Shown one piece after another: positions 18,787-28,088 of a stretch of DNA of 64,000 nucleotides. The position numbers were made by a program, and so were the translations under genes. Origin of the DNA: CAZJUP01 sp964549275 (GTDB lineage: Bacteria; Fidelibacterota; Marinisomatia; Marinisomatales; TCS55); assembly GCA_964549275.1 (NCBI GenBank), contig CAZJUP010000003.1, positions 62,001 to 126,000 of the forward strand. The letters are read 5' to 3'. The notes under the pieces were generated by a model, which saw only the letters and a list, made by a program, of their open reading frames with translations, made no database searches and was not told where the DNA came from. The first letter of the stretch is position 1. Every line of letters starts with the position of its first letter.

Positions 18787-19601
18787 GGTTTTCCTTTTTT
18801 ATGAAAAATTATTTTCTTAAAATTAGCTGTAGAAACAGATCCAAAACAACCATAGCCTCCCTCAACAGTTTTCACCATTTCATTATACGTCTGGGGCTTT
18901 ATCGTAATTTGCGCCTGAAGATAATTGGCCATGTGTATATCATAGGCAAATACTCGCAGACCCTTGAAATTTCCAAATGACCTATGTGTAGCTTCCGGAG
19001 TTATCTTTATGTCTTCCAACGCAGGGTTGGCAATCCTTTCCTTTATATTCCCATTTTCATAAATAATATATATGTCCACCAAGGTGGCAGAAGAATCAAC
19101 ACTGACGAGATATGACCCATTCTGTACTTGAGATTCCTCAATAACCGGAATACTTGGAATCGTCGTTTCGCCTGAAACATCGGGCCATCCCTCAGCTTGG
19201 ATGGTAACAGAATAATGTCGTCCTTCAATTGGGTTAAACATGGGGTTTCTATAAAATTCATTGGCAAAAATGAAAGCTTCTGAATGGTTGGTTACGACAT
19301 CCGTCACCCAAATTTCAGCACTGTCAATATCTGAAATAAAATAATCCTGCTCAAATGAAAGGTCTTCCCATTGGTATGCCCTCTCTACATGAAAAAAGGA
19401 ACTATTTGGAGAACCGGGGTCCAATCGTAATATCCCAAATATGTTAAGCCCGGATTCAAATTCAGTTTTGATTATATCTTTGGGTTGAGGACCCATTTCC
19501 CAAGGGAGATCACAGGACTGAAAAATGATTGTCGCTGCAAATATTTTCCAATATAATTGTTGAGGGAATATCTTCATTAATTTTTGCAAAATTATTCTCA
19601 A
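18783..19601 (-). CDS. DUF4249-like outer-membrane lipoprotein
   Basis: About 272 aa. A lipobox ending in Cys (FQSC, after a short hydrophobic stretch) predicts a lipoprotein. A beta-rich body follows, with the conserved EGRHYSVTIQAEGWPDVSG segment typical of DUF4249 proteins. These usually accompany TonB receptors, as here. The start is either a TTG at 19601, overlapping the receptor stop by four bases as elsewhere in this genome, or the ATG at 19577, eight codons later. Neither has a clear ribosome site. Substrate unknown. Confidence 0.7.
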   Translation of the reverse strand: MRIILQKLMKIFPQQLYWKIFAATIIFQSCDLPWEMGPQPKDIIKTEFESGLNIFGILRLDPGSPNSSFFHVERAYQWEDLSFEQDYFISDIDSAEIWVTDVVTNHSEAFIFANEFYRNPMFNPIEGRHYSVTIQAEGWPDVSGETTIPSIPVIEESQVQNGSYLVSVDSSATLVDIYIIYENGNIKERIANPALEDIKITPEATHRSFGNFKGLRVFAYDIHMANYLQAQITIKPQTYNEMVKTVEGGYGCFGSVSTANFKKIIFHKKGKP

Positions 19602-21952
19602 AACTTAATACGATATCCCATGTTAATCGTTGGAAGGGGAACAAAGGAAAAAGGGTCATAAGCATAATTTCCTTCACCTGGCAAACGGATATACATCCAT
19701 GGATTTCTGTGAAGGAAAAGAATATTTTTAATATTCATGGTAAACACAGCTTCATCCGACCCAATAAAATTTGCAAGCCGATATCCAAACCCTGACCTGA
19801 GTTTTTTCTTCCAACCAATATCGACATACATCCTTGGGGGAAATCTTACATTGTTCTTTACTGGGGTTATATATTCACTAAAAACACCAATGGAATTTTC
19901 AAGAGGATCGTAAGTAAAATGATTGACCATGCCCGTTTCCCAGGTATTAGGATTTCCTGAAGTAAATTGAAGGGTTGTGCTAGCAGTAATATCCCGGTTT
20001 ATTTTCAGAGCCAAAAGCGATTTCAATTGATGGGTTTGGTCTCCATCTGCCAAAAATGGATTTCCTCCCTGAATAGAGGCGTATTGTCTTTTTGAGACAG
20101 AATAGATATAAGTCAGCCATCCCGATAGCCTGCCCCATTTTCCCCGAAGTAGGGATTCAATTCCATAGGCTTTACCGGTTCCTTTCTCTAAAGAAGCTGA
20201 GTGAGACAATAAAGATTTAAGCGTATTTTGATAATCGTACCGGTACAGAGTGGATAAATCCTTGTAATAAGCGCTTACAGAATATTCCCAATGGTTGGAA
20301 ATTCGGTGTTCCCACCCCAGTATAAAATGCTCTGACGCCAACGGATCCCTGTTTTGCAGAGGATAATAATAATCCACAGATTGGGCCAATTCGATATCCT
20401 GCGTATTCATAGAGGTTAAATACTGATAATATTTCCCCCAGGCAAATTTTATGGAAAGATCCACCCTATGGTATGCCAAAGATGCCCGAGGCTCTTTTTT
20501 CCATGTGTTCGATGGAGAAATTCCAGATTGCCTGATTCCTACCTTTAATAATATAGGACCCCATTCTATTTTATCCTGAATAAACCAGGTATTCAAATCG
20601 GCATCCTGGTTCACTTGAAAATCCCTGGAAGATAAAGCCCCATACTCATTACTAAATCGGAACCGATTCAGTTCAATACCCATGTTAACTTGTTGGCGAC
20701 CAAAGGTAAACCAAACCAATTTTGCTTTTATAGTTCTGTCCTTGATGCTGTTTTTAATTCTGGTTTCGTATGCCAATACCTGGTCAATAGACCTTAATGA
20801 ATCCAGAATTGTAAACCGCATAAAGGAATGATTATTGACTGAAAACCCAGAATAATAAGTATGGGTTTCAAGAATGAGTTTAGGTGTAAGTATTGTTCTT
20901 GATTGCACACCTGCGGCAAGGTTTTGAGATTGGGTTAGCCATCCCACACTATAATCTTCAAATGTATCATCGGGCCAAAACGTATTCATAAATCGTCCGG
21001 CATCATAATCCATGTAATCCTCTGCTGAAAATATGGAGACTCGAAATCGTGTTCTTTTCCATTTTATTGCCAGTGCGCTATTCAAATCATATCGATGATT
21101 TGGGGCATTAAGTATCACCCGAGTAAACCAATCGGAATGCCCCCGCCCTGAGACCATTGCTGTTCCTACATTACCCCAAGGAAATTCCACTGCTCCTTCA
21201 AGCCCTGAGGTTGAGGGTTTAAATTCTCCCAATAATTTTTCTTTGTGCCCTTCCCGAGAGGTCAGGTAGAGAATTGAAGCATTTCTCCCACCAAATTCCG
21301 CATCAAATCCGCCCACAAGTAATTCAATATTTTTTATAGCATAAGGATTAAAAATGGCTTCTGCGCTAAGAAAATGCTGAGGATTGTAAATAGTCATCCC
21401 ATCCAGTTGCACCAGGTTTTCTCCCGGATCACTTCCCCTCACATTATATAAAGGCGAAAACTCATCAGAAATTGTTACTCCCGGTGAAAACTTGATTAAA
21501 TTGAAAACATCCTTATTTAACTGAGGAATTTCTTTCAACAGTATAGGATCTGCCTCAAAACTCCCGATATCCATATCTCGCTGAACTACGGCACCACGAG
21601 TAGCCACCACATCAATGGCTTCCAATTCCACTGGATTAGGCTTTAATCTTATCTGGGAAAGAAAATGATTACCGACAGAAAGATTTACCTTGATTGTTTT
21701 TTCTTCATACCCGATATGAGAAAAACGGATTGTTACTGATTCCGTTTGGGCCAATCCGGAAATAATAAAAAAACCATCCACATCGGAAGAGGATCCTAAT
21801 TCCGTATTCAATGCAATCACATTAACCCCGATAATTGTTTCACCGGATTCAGAATCGACCACATGTCCGGATAGGGTGACCGCCCCCAATAAGCCCCGGT
21901 AAGATAGCAAAAGTATCCACACTATCCTGTATAAATTCAATTTGTGGATCAT
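19598..21952 (-). CDS. TonB-dependent outer-membrane receptor with CarboxypepD-regulatory domain
   Basis: 784 aa. A signal peptide (about residues 1-23) is followed by a carboxypeptidase-regulatory-like beta domain (about 25-105, GHVVDSESGETIIGVNV), a plug (about 115-230, with VQLDGMTIYNPQHF), and a long beta barrel ending in Phe. This is the FCB-group type that imports a bulky substrate with energy from TonB. It overlaps genes on both sides by four bases. No substrate clue is visible, although the partner lipoprotein and exporter suggest one shared pathway. Confidence 0.88.
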   Translation of the reverse strand: MIHKLNLYRIVWILLLSYRGLLGAVTLSGHVVDSESGETIIGVNVIALNTELGSSSDVDGFFIISGLAQTESVTIRFSHIGYEEKTIKVNLSVGNHFLSQIRLKPNPVELEAIDVVATRGAVVQRDMDIGSFEADPILLKEIPQLNKDVFNLIKFSPGVTISDEFSPLYNVRGSDPGENLVQLDGMTIYNPQHFLSAEAIFNPYAIKNIELLVGGFDAEFGGRNASILYLTSREGHKEKLLGEFKPSTSGLEGAVEFPWGNVGTAMVSGRGHSDWFTRVILNAPNHRYDLNSALAIKWKRTRFRVSIFSAEDYMDYDAGRFMNTFWPDDTFEDYSVGWLTQSQNLAAGVQSRTILTPKLILETHTYYSGFSVNNHSFMRFTILDSLRSIDQVLAYETRIKNSIKDRTIKAKLVWFTFGRQQVNMGIELNRFRFSNEYGALSSRDFQVNQDADLNTWFIQDKIEWGPILLKVGIRQSGISPSNTWKKEPRASLAYHRVDLSIKFAWGKYYQYLTSMNTQDIELAQSVDYYYPLQNRDPLASEHFILGWEHRISNHWEYSVSAYYKDLSTLYRYDYQNTLKSLLSHSASLEKGTGKAYGIESLLRGKWGRLSGWLTYIYSVSKRQYASIQGGNPFLADGDQTHQLKSLLALKINRDITASTTLQFTSGNPNTWETGMVNHFTYDPLENSIGVFSEYITPVKNNVRFPPRMYVDIGWKKKLRSGFGYRLANFIGSDEAVFTMNIKNILFLHRNPWMYIRLPGEGNYAYDPFSFVPLPTINMGYRIKF

Positions 21953-23049
21953 GGGAAAATCATCCCAACACTCATCAGAACCCCTGTATCAAATCGATTA
22001 ATAATCGTTGGCCAAATGGTTATTCCCTGAAAAATTCCTGCACCTAAAAATATCCCTCGATGAAATTCAGGATAATATTCTACAGACAGTCCCATTTGTA
22101 TTTTTAAGAATAAGATATTTTCAATATCAACTTTTTCAAAATGGTTAGGGTTAAAGTTATTCGCGCCAATTCTGTACCCATAAAAAATTCTTCGCAGAAA
22201 TTTTTGATTTATGCGTTTTAATATATGTTCTCCCCCGGCTCCCAAAGCAATAGATTGATATTTCAATGTTTTTTGGTATTGAATTCCAAATTTTGACAAA
22301 CCCCTTGTTACAGGTTTTCCATGTCCGATAGGATAGTCCAAATAAATTCGCCAATCAAAGATGTATCCATCCTTTAGAAATATTTGGTTCCATCTAAATT
22401 CAAATCCCCTCTTATAAATAAACGGCAATGGTTGTAGATAATTTGCCATTTTTATTTCATGGGATTGCTGAGTTATCCATTCATTGAGTCCCCGATAAAT
22501 CGTTTGATTGAATTTTTTCCCTTTCTTTTTCTTTATCCGGATTTCCCAAGTCCATCCACTTTTCTCCTGATTTTTGTTACCTACTAACCGTGTATATCCG
22601 TTAAGCACCCAACCCTTTTTTAATAACATGCTTTTGTCATACCAGATATTTGTATGTTCTATAATAAGCGTATCTTGAAAAAAAACTGAGTCTTTAAGGA
22701 AATAATGGCTCATTTCTCTTGCCAGGGGTTCGTCTGTTAAGACATATTGATCTACAGGAACATATCCAAATCCGAAGGCCTTTATCGATTTAGCAACCTT
22801 TTGTATGAAGGTAGTATCAGGAACTTCAACTATTTTTGATTTCATGGTTTGGCGAACCATCACAAATCGATCGGGTTGGAGACGATTGTCACGAATATAG
22901 TGGGAGTCTTTTGGATTCAACAATACAGAATCCGGGCGAAGCTTAATGAGGAGTGTGTCTTGAATAAAATCTTCGTTAATGCTTTCAAGCCACCTCTGCC
23001 CAAAAGTTACATTTAGTAATAAACAAATTATTAGACCATACTTCGCCAA
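21949..23049 (-). CDS. Unknown secreted protein with a beta-barrel-like C-terminus
   Basis: 366 aa with a Sec signal peptide (residues 1-18, cleavage after FGQ). The first half is charged and not recognised. The second half (from about residue 205) has alternating hydrophobic positions with Tyr and Trp girdles and ends in a strand with a terminal Pro, like a small outer-membrane barrel. It is the first gene of the five-gene operon with the TonB receptor, whose start overlaps its stop. I do not recognise the family. Confidence 0.6.
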   Translation of the reverse strand: MAKYGLIICLLLNVTFGQRWLESINEDFIQDTLLIKLRPDSVLLNPKDSHYIRDNRLQPDRFVMVRQTMKSKIVEVPDTTFIQKVAKSIKAFGFGYVPVDQYVLTDEPLAREMSHYFLKDSVFFQDTLIIEHTNIWYDKSMLLKKGWVLNGYTRLVGNKNQEKSGWTWEIRIKKKKGKKFNQTIYRGLNEWITQQSHEIKMANYLQPLPFIYKRGFEFRWNQIFLKDGYIFDWRIYLDYPIGHGKPVTRGLSKFGIQYQKTLKYQSIALGAGGEHILKRINQKFLRRIFYGYRIGANNFNPNHFEKVDIENILFLKIQMGLSVEYYPEFHRGIFLGAGIFQGITIWPTIINRFDTGVLMSVGMIFP

Positions 23050-23124
23050 AAATTTATCCCTTAATTTGGTGACGGGTTGGATACTATTATGAGAATTTAG
23101 AAAACAAAATCTAAATTCCCCGCC

Positions 23125-24015
23125 ATGAAATTTAAAGTCTACTCACTTTACGTTACACTTTGTATCGTCTGGGGCACAACCTGGATAGTCCTGAAAACTA
23201 GCCTAACAGATACCCCAGTGTTTTTCGCGGTTGGTGTACGATTCCTTATTTCTGGAGCCATCCTTTGGGGTATTTTTTTCGCTCGTAAAGAAAAACTTCC
23301 CTTAAATAAACAAGCGATAATACTTTATACCATGTTTGCCATTTTTAATTTCATTTTTGGATATGCCTTCACGTATTGGTCTATGCAATTTATTTATTCA
23401 AATTTAGGGGCCATTCTTTGGGCAACTTTTCCCCTTGTGATTGCTTTCATGGCACATTGGTCTTTACCTGCTGAGCGACTAACCTTGCGAAAAATAACCA
23501 GTATTCTAATCGGGCTTGCCGGTGTTGTTATGATTATTTATGACGGAAAAGATTTGGGAACGGATAAGGCTCTGTACGGCATTATTGCTACCCTTATGGC
23601 GGTGGTAATAGCTGCTTGGCCCAATATACATTTGAAAAAGAATCCCAATGTTGTAAACCCAATTCAATTAAATGTTGTAGCTCAAACAGTTGCAGGTGTC
23701 GCCTTATTCAGTCTCTCATGGCTCATTGAAGCAAACCAGCCCATGGTATGGAGCACCTCCAATATTATGGCTCTTATATACTTGGCTATCTTCGGGACGG
23801 TTATAGCTTGGTTGATAAACATTTGGTTGTTTGATCATATTTCTGTAACCCAAATCAGTTATATTGCATTTTTCCCTCCATTGGTGGCAGCTTTTCTTGG
23901 ATGGATAATTCTGGACGAGCAGTTAACTCCCTGGTCCATCCTGGGGTCATTTTTAATTCTCAGTGGTGCGCTAATGATCAATTTTAAATTTAGGCGTCGT
24001 GTACTTGAACCCTAA
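23125..24015 (+). CDS. DMT-family (EamA) transporter
   Basis: 296 aa with ten hydrophobic helices arranged as two EamA repeats (about residues 5-140 and 150-285). The LGAILWATFPLVIAF and LGWIILDEQLTPW segments are typical of the DMT superfamily. Members export amino acids, nucleotides or other small metabolites. The substrate cannot be told. It is divergent from the TonB operon and followed 20 bases later by the MGMT gene. Confidence 0.85.
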   Translation: MKFKVYSLYVTLCIVWGTTWIVLKTSLTDTPVFFAVGVRFLISGAILWGIFFARKEKLPLNKQAIILYTMFAIFNFIFGYAFTYWSMQFIYSNLGAILWATFPLVIAFMAHWSLPAERLTLRKITSILIGLAGVVMIIYDGKDLGTDKALYGIIATLMAVVIAAWPNIHLKKNPNVVNPIQLNVVAQTVAGVALFSLSWLIEANQPMVWSTSNIMALIYLAIFGTVIAWLINIWLFDHISVTQISYIAFFPPLVAAFLGWIILDEQLTPWSILGSFLILSGALMINFKFRRRVLEP

Positions 24016-24035
24016 AACAGTTAAATTCCTTCCTT

Positions 24036-24530
24036 ATGATTACCTTTACTACCATGGAATCCCCCATTGGTCCTTTAGCACCGGTTCAGTCAGGAAAAGG
24101 ATTAACCCATATTCTATTCAGAGATGAAATTGAATTCGCCGAGGAACTGATTCACAAAAATTTCCCCTATGAACCCATTCAAAAAAACAAAAGTAAGTTG
24201 GAAATTGTTGTTCGCCAACTTCAGGAATATTTCGACGGGAACCGAAAAAAGTTTGACATTCCTCTGGATTTAATCGCACCTCCTTTTTATAAAAAAGCTT
24301 TGAAGGCAGTATATACAATTCCATATGGAAAAACGGTATCTTACCGGGATGTAGCCGCTATGGCCGGGAACCCAAAAGCAGCACGAGCTGCTGGAAGTGC
24401 AAATGCAAATAACCCTATTCCGATTATTATCCCTTGTCACAGGGTTTTAGATTCTGGCGGTGGGTTAGGCGGATATGGCGGTGGATTGGATATCAAGAAA
24501 TTTTTATTAAAATTGGAAGGCGCGATTTAA
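24036..24530 (+). CDS. ogt: Methylated-DNA--protein-cysteine methyltransferase
   Basis: 164 aa. It repairs O6-methylguanine by moving the alkyl group onto its own cysteine. The active site IPCHRV places the acceptor at C134, and the helix-turn-helix region with the arginine finger ARAAGSANANNP lies just before it. The protein has the short Ogt/MGMT layout without the Ada N-terminal domain. Confidence 0.93.
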   Translation: MITFTTMESPIGPLAPVQSGKGLTHILFRDEIEFAEELIHKNFPYEPIQKNKSKLEIVVRQLQEYFDGNRKKFDIPLDLIAPPFYKKALKAVYTIPYGKTVSYRDVAAMAGNPKAARAAGSANANNPIPIIIPCHRVLDSGGGLGGYGGGLDIKKFLLKLEGAI

Positions 24531-24573
24531 AGCTCATTTCTGAGCAGATCTGTTTTAATTTTGAGTAAGTATT

Positions 24574-25179
24574 ATGTGGCAATCCTTTAAACGTATCATA
24601 TTTGCAGGACTTTTTGCCGTCGTTCCTATTGCTGCAACTGTGTGGATTCTTCAACTCATTTTCTTTTTTCTAGAAGGATTAACTGCACCAATCCTAAAGC
24701 GATTTGGTTTGGAAATTCCGGGAATGGGCTTACTGTTGACATTGGCTATGGTTTTTTTCCTTGGACTGTTTGTCACCAATGTTTTGGGCCGACGTCTTTT
24801 TAGCTGGGGGGAAAAAATTCTTCATAATATTCCCATGGTTAGTACGATTTATTCTACGATAAAACAAATTACCAATGCTTTTTCAGGAGCAACGGTTCGG
24901 TCCTTTCAAAAAGTGATTTTTATACAATACCCTCGAGAAGGACTGTGGACTATGAGTTTCGTTACCAATGAATCGGTTAACGACAAAGGTGAAGCATTTT
25001 ACCACGTCTTCGTTCCCACCACTCCGAATCCTACATCCGGTGTATTTACCATCGTTCCCCAAAAAGATGCAGTACACGCTGACCTATCCGTTGAAGAGGG
25101 ATTAAAAGCTATTATTTCCGGTGGTATTCTGGACCCTGGTGAAAAACCAATCAGTACTTACATTCCCGAAAAACTCTGA
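24574..25179 (+). CDS. DUF502 family membrane protein
   Basis: 201 aa. Two hydrophobic helices at the N-terminus (about residues 8-28 and 48-70) are followed by a soluble domain with the family pattern IPMVSTIYSTIKQITNAF and the VPTTPNPTSG stretch. DUF502 proteins are widespread in bacteria and plants (COV-like) and have no firm function. It is ten bases before the FakA/FakB-like fusion gene. Confidence 0.88.
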   Translation: MWQSFKRIIFAGLFAVVPIAATVWILQLIFFFLEGLTAPILKRFGLEIPGMGLLLTLAMVFFLGLFVTNVLGRRLFSWGEKILHNIPMVSTIYSTIKQITNAFSGATVRSFQKVIFIQYPREGLWTMSFVTNESVNDKGEAFYHVFVPTTPNPTSGVFTIVPQKDAVHADLSVEEGLKAIISGGILDPGEKPISTYIPEKL

Positions 25180-25188
25180 TAGTAATTT

Positions 25189-26979
25189 ATGGCCATTCAG
25201 TATCTAGACGGTATCCGACTTTACCGGTCTCTTACTGCTGGATTGAAACGTGTCGTCTCACGCCAGGATTACCTGAACCGCATTAATGTATTTCCTGTTC
25301 CGGATAGTGATACCGGAACCAATATGGCATATACTCTTTCGTCCATTGAAGATGGAGTCCAAAATACAGTGTATTCGGATATTCATAAAATGAGTCTTGC
25401 CATTGCAGATAGCGCTCTTGACAGTGCAAGGGGCAATTCCGGCGCTATTCTTGCCCAGTTTTTTGTAGGGTTCTCGGACGCTCTCCATGATAAATCAAAA
25501 TTGGATACGACTCAATTCGCAGAAGCGGCTCAAGTAGCAAAAAGTTATGCCTATGAAGCATTAGTCAAACCCCAAGAAGGCACAATCCTCACAGTCATCC
25601 ATGATTGGGCTAATACCCTTTCCACCCTAGCAAAGGACACCTTTGATTTCCTGTTTCTTATGTCCGGTGCTTTAGTCAAGGCAAACCAGTCCCTAAATCG
25701 AACCCCGGAACAATTGGATGTTTTAGCAAAAGCAGGAGTCGTAGATGCTGGGGCACAAGGATTTGTGGATATGCTGGAGGGCATCCAGGATTATTTGGAT
25801 ACCGGTAAAATTTCCAAAGTGGAACTTAAACTGAAACCAGAGGGATACAACAATTTTGCACGTGTGAATGAACAATTCAAATACTGCACCGAATGTTTGA
25901 TAGAAGGAGAAAAAATCCACAGAAGAAATCTGAAGGAAAGACTTATTGACTTGGGAAACAGTATTGTTTTAGCGGGAACTAAATCAAAGGTAAAAGTTCA
26001 TATTCATACCAATGATCCGCAAAAAGTCTTTTCAATTTGTGGAGAACTGGGAATGGTTCGGGATGAAAAAGCCGATGATATGTTCCAACAACAGAAAGAT
26101 GCACACCAAGCACATCGTTCCATTGCTGTCATTGTAGATTCAGGGTGCGATTTACCCGAAGATATTCAGGAAAAAATGAATATTCACATGATTCCCGTTC
26201 GCCTCAATTTCGGAAATGCTCACTATGTGGATAAAGTATCCTTGAACAATGAGGAATTTTGGAAAGAATTAAAAACAAACCCAGTACATCCTAAAACATC
26301 ACAACCCTCTCCCGGAGATTTTAGACGACAATACCAATTTTTATCCACTCATTATGATTCGGCAGTATCGATTCATTTACCCGGTATTCTGAGCGGAACA
26401 CTACAATCCGCTATCACGGCAACCAAATCTCTTCCGGAATTTCCAATCCATGTTTTTGATGGAATGAGTGGGTCTGTGGGATTGGGACTCATTGCTATGC
26501 AGGTTGCAGAAGCGGTTCAAGAAGGAAAAACTGACGAAGAAGTCAAACAAATCACACAGCAGGCCATTGCCAATACGTCCATATTTATCGGATTAGATAC
26601 ATTGGACAACGTGGTAAAAGGAGGGCGCGTATCTCCTACCGTCAAGAAAATTGCTAATTTCTTCCGCTTGAATCCCATCCTGACTTTTTCTGAAACTGGT
26701 GTAACTTCAATAGGAAAAACATTTGGAAATAGTAACAAAGCAGAAAAATTTCGGACTTATGTGGAAAAATCACTTCCGGAAAACCGACATATAAAAATCG
26801 GAATTGGCCATGCGCTTAATGAATCGTTTGCTAAGAAATGGGTAGAGGATTTACAACTTCGATACGGAAAAGAGAATGTTTTTTTAACTGAAATCGGACC
26901 AGCGCTTGGTGTCCATGCGGGACCCAAAGCCTTGGTCGCAGGTATTCAATTATTGGAGGACACACATCGTGATGAATGA
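25189..26979 (+). CDS. DhaL-DegV fusion (FakA and FakB-like fatty acid kinase in one chain)
   Basis: 596 aa. Residues 1-205 form a DhaL nucleotide-binding domain with Mg2+ ligands in VPDSDTGTNM (D39, D41). Residues about 220-305 match the FakA middle domain, with C233, C236 and the H271/H273 pair (KVHIHTNDP) as likely zinc ligands. Residues about 311-596 are a DegV (FakB) fatty-acid-binding domain with the TSQPSPGDF motif at 370-378. In Firmicutes, FakA phosphorylates a fatty acid held by a separate FakB. Here the FakB-like domain replaces the FakA C-terminal domain. The next gene is plsY, which consumes acyl-phosphate. Confidence 0.88.
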   Translation: MAIQYLDGIRLYRSLTAGLKRVVSRQDYLNRINVFPVPDSDTGTNMAYTLSSIEDGVQNTVYSDIHKMSLAIADSALDSARGNSGAILAQFFVGFSDALHDKSKLDTTQFAEAAQVAKSYAYEALVKPQEGTILTVIHDWANTLSTLAKDTFDFLFLMSGALVKANQSLNRTPEQLDVLAKAGVVDAGAQGFVDMLEGIQDYLDTGKISKVELKLKPEGYNNFARVNEQFKYCTECLIEGEKIHRRNLKERLIDLGNSIVLAGTKSKVKVHIHTNDPQKVFSICGELGMVRDEKADDMFQQQKDAHQAHRSIAVIVDSGCDLPEDIQEKMNIHMIPVRLNFGNAHYVDKVSLNNEEFWKELKTNPVHPKTSQPSPGDFRRQYQFLSTHYDSAVSIHLPGILSGTLQSAITATKSLPEFPIHVFDGMSGSVGLGLIAMQVAEAVQEGKTDEEVKQITQQAIANTSIFIGLDTLDNVVKGGRVSPTVKKIANFFRLNPILTFSETGVTSIGKTFGNSNKAEKFRTYVEKSLPENRHIKIGIGHALNESFAKKWVEDLQLRYGKENVFLTEIGPALGVHAGPKALVAGIQLLEDTHRDE

Positions 26980-27631
26980 ATTTATTCAATTAATTCTACT
27001 ATTACTCCTCAGTTATATTGTGGGGTCAACCCCAACCAGTATTATCGTGGGTAAAATCACCAGGGGGATTGATATCCGGGACCATGGAAGTGGAAACGCA
27101 GGCGGAACCAATGTCTTTCGAGTTTTGGGGTGGAAACCGGCTCTCTTTGTTGTCATTGTGGATGTTTTTAAAGGGTGGCTTCCGGCGGCCTATTTCGCAA
27201 CACGACTCTTTCAAGGGCAACCCCTCACTGATACAGGGCTTGTTCAGATTCTCTGTGGTTTTGCCGCCGTATTAGGACACACATATACAGTCTTCTCAGG
27301 CTTTAAAGGAGGTAAAGGGGTTGGCACAGTGGCCGGAATGCTCATTGCACTTTTCCCCTTGGCTTTTCCCCTGTGCCTCATAGTATTCGCTATCACCTTA
27401 ATGCTTACAGGATATGTATCACTCAGTTCAATTTTTGCTTCTGTCTCTCTTCCACTTTTCCTGTTTATCCTTCCTCCGGTAGCAAGCGTTGAACCGGCAC
27501 CACTTTCTTTATTGGTGTTCAGTCTCCTCATTCCCTGGTTTATTATCTTCACCCACAGAAGCAATATCTCCCGATTACGGCAGGGTACTGAAAACCGTTT
27601 TGAAAAAGCCATGGTACTCCGCCGAAAATAA
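26972..27631 (+). CDS. plsY: Acyl-phosphate:glycerol-3-phosphate acyltransferase
   Basis: 219 aa. It transfers an acyl group from acyl-phosphate to glycerol 3-phosphate, the first step of phospholipid synthesis. Membrane protein with about seven helices and the three conserved loops GSGNAGGTNVFR, the HTYTVFSGFKGGKGV region and the C-terminal FTHRSNISRLRQGTENR. The start at 26972 has a TTGGAGGA ribosome site and overlaps the previous stop by eight bases. The open frame extends 22 codons further upstream but lacks such a site. Coupling to the FakA/FakB-like gene fits a common acyl-phosphate route. Confidence 0.94.
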   Translation: MNEFIQLILLLLLSYIVGSTPTSIIVGKITRGIDIRDHGSGNAGGTNVFRVLGWKPALFVVIVDVFKGWLPAAYFATRLFQGQPLTDTGLVQILCGFAAVLGHTYTVFSGFKGGKGVGTVAGMLIALFPLAFPLCLIVFAITLMLTGYVSLSSIFASVSLPLFLFILPPVASVEPAPLSLLVFSLLIPWFIIFTHRSNISRLRQGTENRFEKAMVLRRK

Positions 27632-27657
27632 TAAAATAACCCGATAAATTTTCCGCC

Positions 27658-28083
27658 TTAATTGGACCCGGTAAAACAGGCGGGAAACGGGTATGCCGTG
27701 TTGGTGGAATCACCACAATTCCAAAAAATGAGTTCTTTATCCTTATCCAACCGTAATACAGTATCGGCTTGGACATATTTAATCTCTACACTCTCTTCAT
27801 AAGCAAACCGAGCATGAACATAAATACTATCCATACCTTCTTCAAATACAAATAACCAATTTCGCTGGCCGTTTGCAGGAATTATAGGACGTTCCCAACC
27901 ACTGAACACCCAGAACCATCCGTTATATTCCACTTTAAAATTCAAGAAAATTTCATTATCATAGTTATCATATCCGTTAGACACATATCGGTTTTTAACG
28001 GTCAGTTGCCGTTCAATGAGGTTTGGTTCGCTGCATCCGAATAAAAAAAGAATTAAAATGGTTGATGAAATTACTTTATTCAT
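27658..28083 (-). CDS. Small unknown lipoprotein
   Basis: 141 aa from the ATG at 28083. A TTG one codon upstream is an alternative. The N-terminus has a hydrophobic stretch and lipobox LFGC, so it should be lipidated. The body is beta-rich with many aromatic residues and a Cys pair (WNCGD and PACF) near the C-terminus that could form a disulfide. I do not recognise the family. It follows the PD40 propeller gene by six bases. Confidence 0.6.
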   Translation of the reverse strand: MNKVISSTILILFLFGCSEPNLIERQLTVKNRYVSNGYDNYDNEIFLNFKVEYNGWFWVFSGWERPIIPANGQRNWLFVFEEGMDSIYVHARFAYEESVEIKYVQADTVLRLDKDKELIFWNCGDSTNTAYPFPACFTGSN

Positions 28084-28088
28084 CAAGT

